From JBMNTP01 sp050945795 (GTDB lineage Bacteria; Bacillota; Clostridia; Christensenellales; MGBC116941): DNA of 64,000 nt. Below, in pieces: positions 24,306 through 32,717 of this stretch. The stretch is taken from contig JBMNTP010000004.1 of the NCBI GenBank assembly GCA_050945795.1, forward strand, positions 19,475 to 83,474. Reading direction: 5' to 3'. The stretch's first letter is position 1; each line of letters starts with the position of its first letter. Below the pieces are notes generated by a model, which was given only the letters and a program-made list of their open reading frames with translations, made no database searches and was not told the DNA's origin. Position numbers and translations under genes: made by a program.

Positions 24306-24962
24306 TTATCCCCTCTCGACCATAAATTTCTCCATTTTACGTTTAACCCTTTGAAGGGCGTTGTCAATCGACTTCACATGCCGCCCTAGCCGCTCGGCTA
24401 TCTTCTGATACGACTGCCCCTCAAGGTAATAATAGAGCACCTTTATCTCCAAATCCGACAGCACCTCAAGCATACGCGCCTCTATAAAAGAATAGTCCTC
24501 CCGGCCTATATAAAGCTCCTCGGGATTAAAGGCGCGCCGGTCCGACAATACGTCCATAAGCGTGCGCTCCGATTCATCGTCATAGATAGGCTTATTTAAA
24601 GGAACATAGTTATTAAGCGGCATATGCTTTTGCCGCGTCGCCGTCTTTATCGCCGTTATTATCTGCCGCGTAACACATATCTCGGCGAACGCCCTAAACG
24701 ATGCCAGCTTTTCCGGCTGATAATCCCTAACCGCCTTAAAAAGCCCTATCATGCCTTCTTGTGTAATGTCCTCGCCGTCCGCCCCTATAAGAAAATATGA
24801 CCTCGCCTTTGCCCTTACAAAGTTTTTATATTTATGGAGTATATATTCATATGCCTCGTTATCGCCGCCGCGATACAGGCTGATAACCTCCTCATCCGAA
24901 AGCGCGGAATAATCAACTTCTCCTGTCAATTCAATACCCCTTGTCCTAACATTTGGCTCCAT
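24306..24962 (-). CDS. sigH: RNA polymerase sigma-H factor
   Basis: Sigma factor of the transition to stationary phase and early sporulation. At 218 residues it has the same length as Bacillus SigH and shares long blocks with it, such as KNFVRAKARSYFLIGAD, EDITQEGMIGLFKAVRD, TRQIITAIKTATRQKHMPLN (region 2) and HVKSIDNALQRVKRKMEK (region 4). The start at 24962 gives the family length; an upstream TTG overlapping the rlmB stop is the alternative. It is the last gene of cwlD-mrnC-thyX-rlmB-sigH, close to the order mrnC-rlmB-sigH of other Firmicutes. Confidence 0.95.
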   Translation of the reverse strand: MEPNVRTRGIELTGEVDYSALSDEEVISLYRGGDNEAYEYILHKYKNFVRAKARSYFLIGADGEDITQEGMIGLFKAVRDYQPEKLASFRAFAEICVTRQIITAIKTATRQKHMPLNNYVPLNKPIYDDESERTLMDVLSDRRAFNPEELYIGREDYSFIEARMLEVLSDLEIKVLYYYLEGQSYQKIAERLGRHVKSIDNALQRVKRKMEKFMVERG

Positions 24963-24985
24963 TATAATGCCGCCCCGGTTTACCG

Positions 24986-25744
24986 TCAACTCATGTCTCT
25001 TCGCATCTTCTCATACATAAGCATTCCCGCCGCCACAGAAGCGTTAAGCGAGCTTATCCTCCCTAGCATGGGTATGCTCACCACCATATCACAGCGCTGC
25101 TTTAACAGCCGGGATACGCCCTCCCCCTCGCCGCCTATTACAAGAGCTAGAGGGCCTGATAAATCGGCTTTAAAAACGCTATCCCCGCCGGCGTCGGCGG
25201 CTACCGTCCACAGTCCCGCCTCTTTAAGCTCCTCAATGGCGTTTGAAAGGTTTGATACCCTCGCCACCTGTATGTATTCGAGCGCCCCACTCGCCGCCTT
25301 TGCCGCCGCCGCGTTAAGCCCCGCCGAGCGGCGCTTTGGTATAACAACGCCATGCGCGCCCATGCATTCGGCGGTGCGTATTATGCCGCCGAGGTTGCGG
25401 CTGTCTTCTATGCCGTCAAGCACTATTACAAACGGAGGCCTGTCCGATGCCGCAGCCGTTTTAAGTATGTCGGATATATCGCAATACTGCCTTGCGGGTA
25501 TAAAAGCCGCTACGCCCTGATGCGCGCTGCCGCCGCTTATCTCATCTAGCTTGCGCCGCCCCGCCTCAACTATCGGTATACCGGCATCCGACGCCATGCT
25601 TAGTATCTTTATTATAGAGCCTTGTCTTTCTCCCGCTAAAACCAGTATGCGCTCCGGCGGGCTATCCGACCTGAGCGCCTCCATAACGGTATTCCTGCCC
25701 CATATAACATCATTATTAACGCCGCCTTGCGACTCATCTTTCAT
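24986..25744 (-). CDS. rlmB: 23S rRNA (guanosine-2'-O)-methyltransferase, TrmH/SpoU family
   Basis: A 252-residue SPOUT methyltransferase that 2'-O-methylates 23S rRNA (G2251 in E. coli). The N-terminal substrate-binding domain starts with IWGRNTVMEAL; the catalytic SPOUT domain has LDGIEDSRNLGGIIRTAE, then LVIGGEGEGVSRLLKQRCD and the knot motif IPMLGRISSLNASVAAGM. The start overlaps the end of thyX by 11 bp, consistent with coupled translation. Confidence 0.93.
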   Translation of the reverse strand: MKDESQGGVNNDVIWGRNTVMEALRSDSPPERILVLAGERQGSIIKILSMASDAGIPIVEAGRRKLDEISGGSAHQGVAAFIPARQYCDISDILKTAAASDRPPFVIVLDGIEDSRNLGGIIRTAECMGAHGVVIPKRRSAGLNAAAAKAASGALEYIQVARVSNLSNAIEELKEAGLWTVAADAGGDSVFKADLSGPLALVIGGEGEGVSRLLKQRCDMVVSIPMLGRISSLNASVAAGMLMYEKMRRDMS

Positions 25745-26477
25745 AGTTCAACTTCTCCCGCTTCTCTCTTATCTTTGCCGCCTTGCCGCAGCTCATCTTG
25801 CCTTCCGAGCACCGCCCGCTTACACATGACGGCCCCGCCTTTTCAAAAAGCGCCGGTGCTTCCTTAGCGACAATCTCAAGCATTCGCCAAGCTAATTCTC
25901 GTATCTCCCATTGCGCCCTCTCGCAGCATCTCAGCTTGAAAAAATGTATAAGCTCGCGCGCATTCATTGTCATTATCATTTTGGTTTCAGCAGCGTTTGG
26001 CAGCACAAAGCGTGCGTCCTCATTGCTTTTCTCGCCTTGAGAGCCTAGCGCCTCGTTCCATTCATTGTACCAGCTCTGCATAATACGCATCTGCTCATCA
26101 TACTTTTTTTGCGCCTCTTCACCCAATTCGGCTATTTGCGGCGGCATTATATAATTAAAAACACCGCTCTGCCTTATTTCGCTGACATACCTTTGGCTCT
26201 GCACGCTAAAACTCGCCAGTCTGTGCCGTGTAATCTGCGCCAGCAAAGCGCGGGATACGCCTTCTATACCAAAGCTGAAGCTGCAATGCTCTATCGTTGA
26301 TAGATGCCCCATATCGATAAGCCTTTTTATAAATGCCGGCCTATCCGATGCCGCGACTCCGCTTTTTAGCTTATCTATATCCGCCGAGCTGTAACACAAC
26401 CGCGCCGCCATAGCCACTATCTCATCGGGTGACGGCGTCATAGCCAAAAGTTCAACCTTCATATATACCCGGCTCAT
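25734..26477 (-). CDS. thyX: Flavin-dependent thymidylate synthase
   Basis: Makes dTMP from dUMP using methylene-THF and FADH2. The 247-residue protein carries the ThyX signature RHR-(2)-S-(4)-QSQRY at residues 84-97, as well as the FAD-binding HCSFSFGIEGVSRA. ThyX replaces ThyA in many anaerobes. GGGGAGG lies 5 nt before the ATG, which overlaps the mrnC stop by 4 bp (ATGA). Insertion of thyX between mrnC and rlmB is a known clostridial arrangement. Confidence 0.94.
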   Translation of the reverse strand: MSRVYMKVELLAMTPSPDEIVAMAARLCYSSADIDKLKSGVAASDRPAFIKRLIDMGHLSTIEHCSFSFGIEGVSRALLAQITRHRLASFSVQSQRYVSEIRQSGVFNYIMPPQIAELGEEAQKKYDEQMRIMQSWYNEWNEALGSQGEKSNEDARFVLPNAAETKMIMTMNARELIHFFKLRCCERAQWEIRELAWRMLEIVAKEAPALFEKAGPSCVSGRCSEGKMSCGKAAKIREKREKLNYER

Positions 26478-26908
26478 ATATCGTCCTCCCCAAAAGCAAT
26501 ATCAAGCAGTTCCTTAAGCCTTTCATCCCTGCCGCACAAATACAGATAGCCTATTACCGCCTCAAATCCCGTAGCCATATGGTAATCTCTTGGCGAGGCA
26601 TTTTTAGGCAACGTGCCGGAATGAGCGTTGCGGCCGCGGCGGTAAATGTCGCTTTCTTCCTCATCAAGCGCGCCTGACAGCCTGTCCGCCATATCCGCCT
26701 GCGCCGCCGCGCTTACCTGCTTTATAGCCTGCTTATGCAAAGCGTTAACCCTGCCCCCCTTAAGCGCGAGGGCAGTCCTTACAAATATATCATGCACCGT
26801 ATCGCCTATATAAGCGAGTACCAAAGGGCTTAGCTGCCTGGCCTCTCCCGGCTCCATACTCCTGCCTGATACTATGTTTACAAGCTTATTATCTTCCGTT
26901 TCATTCAT
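26474..26908 (-). CDS. mrnC: Mini-ribonuclease III
   Basis: Small RNase III-like enzyme, without a dsRNA-binding domain, that matures 23S rRNA. About 144 residues from the preferred ATG at 26908 (26914 also possible; the Shine-Dalgarno is weak). The catalytic-domain motif LVLAYIGDTVHDIFVRTAL and the C-terminal ATGFEAVIGYLYLCG with its acidic metal ligands are clear. It lies between cwlD and thyX in one transcript. Confidence 0.92.
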   Translation of the reverse strand: MNETEDNKLVNIVSGRSMEPGEARQLSPLVLAYIGDTVHDIFVRTALALKGGRVNALHKQAIKQVSAAAQADMADRLSGALDEEESDIYRRGRNAHSGTLPKNASPRDYHMATGFEAVIGYLYLCGRDERLKELLDIAFGEDDI

Positions 26909-26934
26909 GAACATATTGTACCACAAATACCCGT

Positions 26935-27651
26935 TTATTCATTAAAATTCGTAAAATAATCCGTAATGCCCCAGGCTATAGCGGTGGCAAGTCTCGCCCT
27001 ATACTCCTCTTTAAGGAGCAGCGCCTCCTCGCCCGGATTCGATAAAAACCCGCACTCCACTATAACACAGGGCGCACTGCCCGATTTCAATATAAAATAG
27101 CTGCTCTCCGCCACATGGTGCCTCGGGCGGCTAGGCTTAACTTCATCGTTTAGCGCGGCCTGAATAAGCCGGGCAAGCCGCTCGCCTTCCTCGCTGCCTT
27201 CCATATAATATACCTGCGGCCCTGACGCCCTCGAATCGGGATTAGCATTCATATGCACGCTTACAACAATATCCGGCTCAGAACTTTTTATTATCTGCCG
27301 TCGCCTTTCCATGTCGGCGCGCTTGGTGTCCGCGAGCGCCTTTTCATTTTCACGCGTCAGTATAGGCAAAAACCCCGCCGAGCGCAGCTCCTCATAAAGC
27401 TTTAAAGATACGTCGAGGTTTATGTCGTCTTCGCGCGCTTTTGTTGCCCTTCCTAGCGCGCCGCCGTCAAACCCGCCATGACCAGGATCTATAACAACGC
27501 TTCTCTTAGCTGAAAACGTCTCTTTGCCCGGCGCGTCCAGCGCCGTCCAGACAAAAGCCAATATCAAAAGCACCGCAAAAGACGCCGCGTTCCTTCTTAA
27601 AAAAGCCATTGTCCTTTTAAAAGCTTCAATTATTAAACTGCTCATTCGCAT
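26935..27651 (-). CDS. cwlD: N-acetylmuramoyl-L-alanine amidase CwlD
   Basis: Amidase_3 zinc enzyme of 238 residues with an N-terminal hydrophobic segment (SFAVLLILAFVWTAL) that serves as signal or anchor. Zinc and catalytic residues are seen in VVIDPGHGGFDGGA, NLDVSLKLYEEL, VVSVHMNAN and VIVECGFLSNP. CwlD removes stem peptides so that muramic-delta-lactam can form in the spore cortex, which is needed for germination. Co-location with sigH supports a sporulation role, though other Amidase_3 enzymes are possible. GGAAGG precedes the ATG. Confidence 0.88.
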   Translation of the reverse strand: MRMSSLIIEAFKRTMAFLRRNAASFAVLLILAFVWTALDAPGKETFSAKRSVVIDPGHGGFDGGALGRATKAREDDINLDVSLKLYEELRSAGFLPILTRENEKALADTKRADMERRRQIIKSSEPDIVVSVHMNANPDSRASGPQVYYMEGSEEGERLARLIQAALNDEVKPSRPRHHVAESSYFILKSGSAPCVIVECGFLSNPGEEALLLKEEYRARLATAIAWGITDYFTNFNE

Positions 27652-27874
27652 AGGCGCACCCTTCCGTTTATTTGTCTGGTATATATATCAAAGCATATTC
27701 ATTTAAAGCATGTACAATGACGCTAAAAATCCATTGACTTTTTATATATCCGCACATTTAAACCTAAAACCTATATATCATCCGCATTCACCGCTCCTGC
27801 ATTTACCGAAAAACAATTATACTTTTTTAACTTTAATCATCTTCCATGCACTGAATTTTTCTCTTTCCCCTTTG

Positions 27875-27948
27875 TTATCCACACTATCCACAAGGTTATC
27901 CACAGCCCCTTACCGCCTTTGATATGATATTATCAAGGCTTATCCACA
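27875..27948 (+). promoter_or_regulatory. DnaA-box cluster
   Basis: Three perfect TTATCCACA boxes (27875-27883, 27896-27904, 27940-27948) and one single-mismatch CTATCCACA (27884-27892), all in the same orientation within 74 bp. The 170 bp to the left is AT-rich. The rest of the 27652-28279 intergenic region holds only a possible small ORF and a terminator. No dnaA, dnaN or replication gene is near. Confidence 0.8.
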
Positions 27949-28059
27949 TCCGCCCTTAGATAATGCTTTTGTTTTTATAACATATAAAAAGGCTGCAATC
28001 ATGCATGACGGCAGTTGCATGACTTCCTCCACACAGAGCGTGAATTTACGCCTTTTCAT
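27940..28059 (-). CDS. Possible small protein, 39 aa
   Basis: A short frame with an unusually strong Shine-Dalgarno (GGAGGGGG, 5 nt before ATG) encoding a basic N-terminus MKRRKFTLC, a hydrophobic middle with SCMIAAFLYVI, and a lysine/glycine-rich end. Its stop overlaps the last DnaA box. It could be a single-pass membrane peptide; nothing similar is recognised. Coding status rests on the ribosome binding site only. Confidence 0.3.
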   Translation of the reverse strand: MKRRKFTLCVEEVMQLPSCMIAAFLYVIKTKALSKGGCG

Positions 28060-28231
28060 GTACACCCCCTCCACATTCATGCTTTTTTTACATGGTTTTG
28101 CCCCACTTGCGTCAAAAAACCTCTGATATCGGAAAATCACAGAGCCGCCAAAATCTGCCCGTCACATACCGACAAAATGCCGATTTGCAGTCGTTATTCG
28201 CTCACATTAGCATCAAACCGCGGCGGTATAT

Positions 28232-28269
28232 GCAAAAACCCCGAACGCATAACGCGTTCGGGGTTTTGC
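28232..28269. terminator. Strong terminator after tsaD
   Basis: GCAAAAACCCCGAACGC, short loop, GCGTTCGGGGTTTTGC. A near-perfect symmetric hairpin just downstream of the tsaD stop. Confidence 0.9.
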
Positions 28270-28279
28270 GGATTTCCGA

Positions 28280-29341
28280 TTAAAACAGCTTTAAAGACGG
28301 CTGCGCATTAAGGTCAAGCCCAGACGCCGCGGCTTTACCAAGACGTTTTACGCGCATTGCCGCCGCGCATCCTATCATGGCGGCGTTATCCGTGCAATAC
28401 TTAAATTCCGGACAATAGAACTTAGCGCCATTTAAAATCGCCGTTTGCTCCAGTCGCTTTCTAAGCGCAGTATTTGCCGCGACGCCGCCCGCCATAGCCA
28501 GCTTGCCGGCGCCGGTATGCTTAAGCGCCCGCTTGACAGTTGAAGCTATACCGTCGACCACCGCCTCTTGGAAAGACGCCGCCACATCAGTCTTTTCGTA
28601 ACTCTCGCCGCGCTGCTCCATCTTATGCAGAGTATTTATAACGTTTGTTTTAAGGCCGCTAAATGTAAAGTCAAAACCGGCGTCGCCTTTAAGGCCGCGC
28701 GGGAAAGAATACTTATCCGCTTTTCCACCCGCCGCCAGCTTTTCAAGATTAGGCCCGCCGGGATACGGCAATCCCAATACCCTCGCAATTTTATCAAACG
28801 CCTCGCCTGCTGCGTCGTCACGCGTCTGCCCCACCAGCTCATAGCCGCCGTCGGCGCATACATTGACCAGCTGAGTATGCCCTCCTGACGCTATAAGACA
28901 AAGAAACGGCGGTTCCAGATCCAAGTTTGATATGTAATTGGCGCATATATGCGCTTCTATATGGTTTATACCTATAAGCGGCACATCAAGAGCGAAAGCT
29001 AATGCCTTAGCGCAGCTAACACCGGTCAGCAGCGCACCTACCAACCCCGGCCCATACGCAACGGCAACAGCCTCTATATCGCTAAACGTTACGCCAGCCT
29101 TTTCAAGCGACTCAGCCACGCAGGGCTGCAAACGTTTTATATGCTCTCTTGACGCTATCTCCGGCACCACGCCGCCATACTTTTTATGCAGTTCAATCTG
29201 CGAGTCTACAATATTTGATATAACATCGCGCCCCCGCACCACAGCCGCCGCTGTTTCATCGCAGCTTGTCTCAACCGCCAGTATAAGCGGATGCCCGGTC
29301 ATTTTATTAAGCTTTTCTCTGCTTCTTTCTATATATGTCAT
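28280..29341 (-). CDS. tsaD: tRNA N6-threonylcarbamoyladenosine transferase TsaD
   Basis: Catalytic subunit that transfers the threonylcarbamoyl group to A37 of ANN-decoding tRNAs; universally conserved. The 353-residue ASKHA-fold protein shows ILAVETSCDETAAAVV, the metal site HIEAHICANY, VAYGPGLVGALLTGVS, GGHTQLV and AGGVAANTALR. Its ATG overlaps the stop of the upstream membrane gene by 4 bp. It is the last gene of the cysE-cysS operon and ends at a strong terminator. TsaB/TsaE partners are not in the window. Confidence 0.96.
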   Translation of the reverse strand: MTYIERSREKLNKMTGHPLILAVETSCDETAAAVVRGRDVISNIVDSQIELHKKYGGVVPEIASREHIKRLQPCVAESLEKAGVTFSDIEAVAVAYGPGLVGALLTGVSCAKALAFALDVPLIGINHIEAHICANYISNLDLEPPFLCLIASGGHTQLVNVCADGGYELVGQTRDDAAGEAFDKIARVLGLPYPGGPNLEKLAAGGKADKYSFPRGLKGDAGFDFTFSGLKTNVINTLHKMEQRGESYEKTDVAASFQEAVVDGIASTVKRALKHTGAGKLAMAGGVAANTALRKRLEQTAILNGAKFYCPEFKYCTDNAAMIGCAAAMRVKRLGKAAASGLDLNAQPSLKLF

Positions 29342-30054
29342 GCGCGCCCGCCTCTAACAGGCATATTCCGCCTGTGCCTGCCTATAATTATAACCACCGA
29401 TGACGCTACCGCCAGCACCGCCACAGAGACCGCGCATATAACGCCTATCCTGCTTACGCAGTCAAAGAAGAATTGCTGCGGAAACATGTTTATCATAATG
29501 TCGGTATTGGGATTGAGTATCCACAAATCGTTTGTAAAAAACACCTCATGGAAATATATCCAGAAGCCGGAAAAGTCAATCGCCACCCATACCGCCAAAG
29601 ACGACATCACAATAACCGCCGCCACAAGCGCACCTAGATACGCCCGCGCCAACACCCTTGCCGCGTCACGCCGCGCCATAAGTATTACGCATAGCAGCAG
29701 CGCGGCTAAAACCGCGACCGCGGCGTTTCTAATAAATATAACGCCGCCGTACAGTGCTCGCACATCAACCATATGCTCTTTTTCGCGCTGGTTGAAAACC
29801 TCTCTCTCCTTGCCCTGTATGTCTTGTCGCATATCAAGGTTTTCCCGCGAGCCGCTCATATAGTTTAGAAGATTATCCGTTACCTCCATAAGCCCATCCT
29901 CGGATATGTCAATATACTGCGCCCGATCGAGCTTTCTGTATTCAGAGAGATAAAAGCTTCTGTCCATCGCCACCACCTCAACAGAAGTTATGGCTATTAT
30001 GGCCAGAAGCAATACGCAGGCTATAAAGGCAAACAAATATGCGCCCCTTCTCAT
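29338..30054 (-). CDS. DUF1461 integral membrane protein (TIGR01906-like)
   Basis: A 238-residue membrane protein with an N-terminal transmembrane helix, a soluble loop of about 80 residues, and then three or four further helices. The layout, the DxxFYxxEY-like DRSFYLSEYRKL near the start of the loop, and the MNMFP-like INMFPQQFF before the last helix fit the TIGR01906/DUF1461 family, whose function is unknown. GGGAGG precedes the ATG. Sandwiched between a small membrane gene and tsaD in one operon. Confidence 0.75.
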   Translation of the reverse strand: MRRGAYLFAFIACVLLLAIIAITSVEVVAMDRSFYLSEYRKLDRAQYIDISEDGLMEVTDNLLNYMSGSRENLDMRQDIQGKEREVFNQREKEHMVDVRALYGGVIFIRNAAVAVLAALLLCVILMARRDAARVLARAYLGALVAAVIVMSSLAVWVAIDFSGFWIYFHEVFFTNDLWILNPNTDIMINMFPQQFFFDCVSRIGVICAVSVAVLAVASSVVIIIGRHRRNMPVRGGRA

Positions 30055-30094
30055 GTTAATCCTCCCACCCGCAACGCGGTGCAGAGCCGGTGGC

Positions 30095-30433
30095 TCAGCC
30101 CTTCTTTTTCTTCTTTTCCGCCTTAGGCGGCAAGTTTAGAAGCGGCCTTGTCTTTATAACATACCACGTCAGCGCCACTAGCATAATCGCTATAAACACA
30201 AGGGAAATCATCGGCGAAACCCCTATCTGCTCACCGAACAGGTCGATAGAGAGCATAAAAGCGCTTATGATTCCGCCTATAAAGCAGAATATGCGGGTAA
30301 TTTTGTGATACTCCTCACGCTTTTCCTCTTTAAGCAATTCGTTGTGATATATCTGTCCTTTGCCGGTAATCGCGGCATAGAACAAATATACTGTGATGGC
30401 AGCGTAGAATAATATAAAAATTTCGTTGCCCAT
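30095..30433 (-). CDS. Small membrane protein, unknown function
   Basis: A 112-residue protein with about three hydrophobic segments (residues 5-22, 48-64 and 72-92) and a lysine-rich tail ending in KAEKKKKKG, which should be cytoplasmic. AAGGGG lies before the ATG. It sits 19 bp after cysS in the same transcript. I do not recognise the family. Confidence 0.7.
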   Translation of the reverse strand: MGNEIFILFYAAITVYLFYAAITGKGQIYHNELLKEEKREEYHKITRIFCFIGGIISAFMLSIDLFGEQIGVSPMISLVFIAIMLVALTWYVIKTRPLLNLPPKAEKKKKKG

Positions 30434-30452
30434 GTGTTTCCCCTTTCGCTAC

Positions 30453-31832
30453 TTAAAGCTTTTTAATCTTAATGCCATCCGGCGTATCCTCAACCACATA
30501 GCCTTCGGCTTTTATAGCATCCCTCATGCGATCGGCCTCGGCCCAATTCTTAGCCGCGCGAGCCTCGCTCCTCTTTTTAGCCATATCATATATGCTTTGC
30601 GGTATCTCATCACTTTCAAGCTTTAAACCGAGTACGCCGGTAAGCTCATCGAGCATATTAAGCGCCTCTTCAGCTCCGCCCGCGCCTTCGCCCGGAATAA
30701 AGCGTATGTTAAGATCACGCACCAAATCGAATATAACGCCTATAGCATCGGCGGTGTTAAGGTCGTCATCCATTGCTGCTGCAAACGACTTTTTAGCTTC
30801 GCTTAGCAGCTCTAAAAGCTCTCCATCGGCCGCGGCGCCATTTTTTGCCTCGGCCACGAGATTAATACGGCAGTTTTTAATTCTATCAAGCGCCGTCTTA
30901 GCCTGCACAATAAGCTCTCGGCTAAAATTGATAGGACTTCTGTAATGCGCCGATAGCATAAACATGCGAACCGACATAAGGTCATACTCCTTAGCTATAT
31001 CCCTTACCGTAAAGAAGTTGCCCGCCGATTTCGACATTTTTCTATTATCTATATTTATATAACCGTTATGCATCCAGTACTTTACGAACGGCCGACCCGT
31101 CGCCGCCTCGCTCTGCGCCACTTCGTTTTCGTGGTGCGGGAAAACAAGGTCTTGTCCGCCGCAGTGTATATCAATGGTATCGCCGAGGTATTCCATGCTC
31201 ATCGCCGAGCATTCTATATGCCAGCCCGGCCTTCCGTCCCCCCACGGGCTTTGCCATGCCGGCTCTCCCGGCTTTTGAGCTTTCCACAAAGCGAAATCCA
31301 TAGGATGTTTTTTGCCATCTGACGATTCCACCCGCGCGCCGAGGTCTAAAGCCTCCATATCCTGACCCGACAACTTGCCGTAGTCTTCAAAGCTTGCGAC
31401 TGAAAAATATACGTCACCGTCGACCTCATAAGCGTGGCCTTTATCTATAAGAGTTTCTATAAGCTTTATAATAGCGTCAATATGCTCAGTCGCCCTAGGA
31501 TGAACATCGGCGCGCTCTATACCCAGCGCGTCGGCGTCCGTATAGTATTCGGCTATAAACTTGTCCGCCAGCTCCTTAACGCTAACGCCCTCGGCGTTAG
31601 CCTTTAGTATCATCTTGTCGTCTATGTCGGTAAAGTTCTGTACGAACTTAACTTCATAACCGCTCCAGCTTAAATACCTTCTTAGCGTATCAAACACTAT
31701 GAACGGTCTAGCATTGCCTATATGAAAATAGTTGTACACCGTTGGGCCGCAGCTATATATTCTTACTTTGCCCGGCTCTACCGGTATTAGCGGTTGTTTC
31801 TCCCTTTTAACGGTATTATAAATATGAAACAT
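30453..31832 (-). CDS. cysS: Cysteine-tRNA ligase
   Basis: Charges tRNA-Cys. A 459-residue class I synthetase with the HIGH-type motif in NYFHIGNARPFIV, zinc ligands beginning with Cys in SCGPTVYN and continuing in WHIECSAMS and FPHHENEVAQSEA, and the KMSKSAGN loop. The length is normal. It follows cysE by 4 bp, the usual Firmicutes arrangement that couples cysteine synthesis to charging. No T-box is seen upstream of the pair. Confidence 0.97.
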   Translation of the reverse strand: MFHIYNTVKREKQPLIPVEPGKVRIYSCGPTVYNYFHIGNARPFIVFDTLRRYLSWSGYEVKFVQNFTDIDDKMILKANAEGVSVKELADKFIAEYYTDADALGIERADVHPRATEHIDAIIKLIETLIDKGHAYEVDGDVYFSVASFEDYGKLSGQDMEALDLGARVESSDGKKHPMDFALWKAQKPGEPAWQSPWGDGRPGWHIECSAMSMEYLGDTIDIHCGGQDLVFPHHENEVAQSEAATGRPFVKYWMHNGYINIDNRKMSKSAGNFFTVRDIAKEYDLMSVRMFMLSAHYRSPINFSRELIVQAKTALDRIKNCRINLVAEAKNGAAADGELLELLSEAKKSFAAAMDDDLNTADAIGVIFDLVRDLNIRFIPGEGAGGAEEALNMLDELTGVLGLKLESDEIPQSIYDMAKKRSEARAAKNWAEADRMRDAIKAEGYVVEDTPDGIKIKKL

Positions 31833-31836
31833 GCTG

Positions 31837-32595
31837 TTATCTCTCCTGTTCGCTGCCGTATAATCTTTCTTCTAACGCTTTAATCCTGTCCGCCAACGCT
31901 TTTAGCTCCATAGTTACCGGATCAGGAATATGTATCTGGTCAAGGTCAATGCCCGGCTTAAGCTCGGCCTTGCCGCCTTTAATTACAACGCCGGGACACC
32001 CCTCCGTTCCCGCGCAATCGGGCAAAGTGTCCGGCTTTGTTATGCACAAAGGCGGCTCACCGCTTGAAGCGGCGGGGCAAACGGCCTTTTTAACCACCCT
32101 TCCGGGTATGCCTACTACTGTACTATAAGGCGGAACCTCGCTAAGCACTACCGACCCCGCTCCTATTTTGGAGTTATCCCCCACTTTAAACGGCCCTAAT
32201 ACCTTAGCACCCGACGCTATCATGACATTATTTCCAATTGTAGGATGCCTTTTACCGGTATCCTTACCTGTACCGCCTAGCGAAACACCCTGATATATCG
32301 TGCAGTTATTACCAATAATAGTGGTTTCGCCTATTACAACGCCCATGCCATGATCTATAAACAACCCTTTGCCTATTGTGGCGCCAGGATGAATTTCAAT
32401 ACCCGTCCAAAACCGGGAGTTATGCGACCATAACCTCGCCAGCAGCTTAAAACCATGCTTCCATAGCCAGTTGGCACGCCTGTGCGATCTTACCGCAGAA
32501 TATCCTGGATAGCAAAGCATAACCTCAAACCAGTTGCGGGCCGCCGGGTCTCTTTGCAAAACAGCGTCAATGTCGCTTTTTATTTTCTCGAACAT
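31837..32595 (-). CDS. cysE: Serine O-acetyltransferase
   Basis: Makes O-acetylserine, the precursor of cysteine. The C-terminal half is a left-handed beta-helix of hexapeptide repeats (IEIHPGATIGKGLFIDHGMG, VVIGETTIIGNN), with the signature GVSLGGTGKDTGKRHPTIG and catalytic His residues. A C-terminal extension of about 65 residues beyond the hexapeptide domain includes CPAASSGEPPLC. The start at 32595 has GGGGGA 5 nt upstream and is preferred over an in-frame Met seven codons earlier. It heads the operon with cysS. Confidence 0.94.
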   Translation of the reverse strand: MFEKIKSDIDAVLQRDPAARNWFEVMLCYPGYSAVRSHRRANWLWKHGFKLLARLWSHNSRFWTGIEIHPGATIGKGLFIDHGMGVVIGETTIIGNNCTIYQGVSLGGTGKDTGKRHPTIGNNVMIASGAKVLGPFKVGDNSKIGAGSVVLSEVPPYSTVVGIPGRVVKKAVCPAASSGEPPLCITKPDTLPDCAGTEGCPGVVIKGGKAELKPGIDLDQIHIPDPVTMELKALADRIKALEERLYGSEQER

Positions 32596-32717
32596 AAAAT
32601 CCCCCGATAAAAACAATCATATGCCGCCCGAGTTTTATTTACCCGCATTTTAGCAGGCTAAAGAGCAGAAAGACGGCAGTTTAACTGGTATATTATATTA
32701 TGCCGGCTTTGTCTGTG

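Noticed and set aside
27710..27922. 70-codon plus-strand frame upstream of the DnaA boxes
   Set aside because: Low-complexity Leu/Ser/His composition created by AT-rich and TTATCCACA sequence; no ribosome binding site.
27652..28279. Chromosomal replication origin
   Set aside because: DnaA boxes are present, but dnaA/dnaN are absent and genes on both sides are on the same strand, so calling it oriC is not justified.
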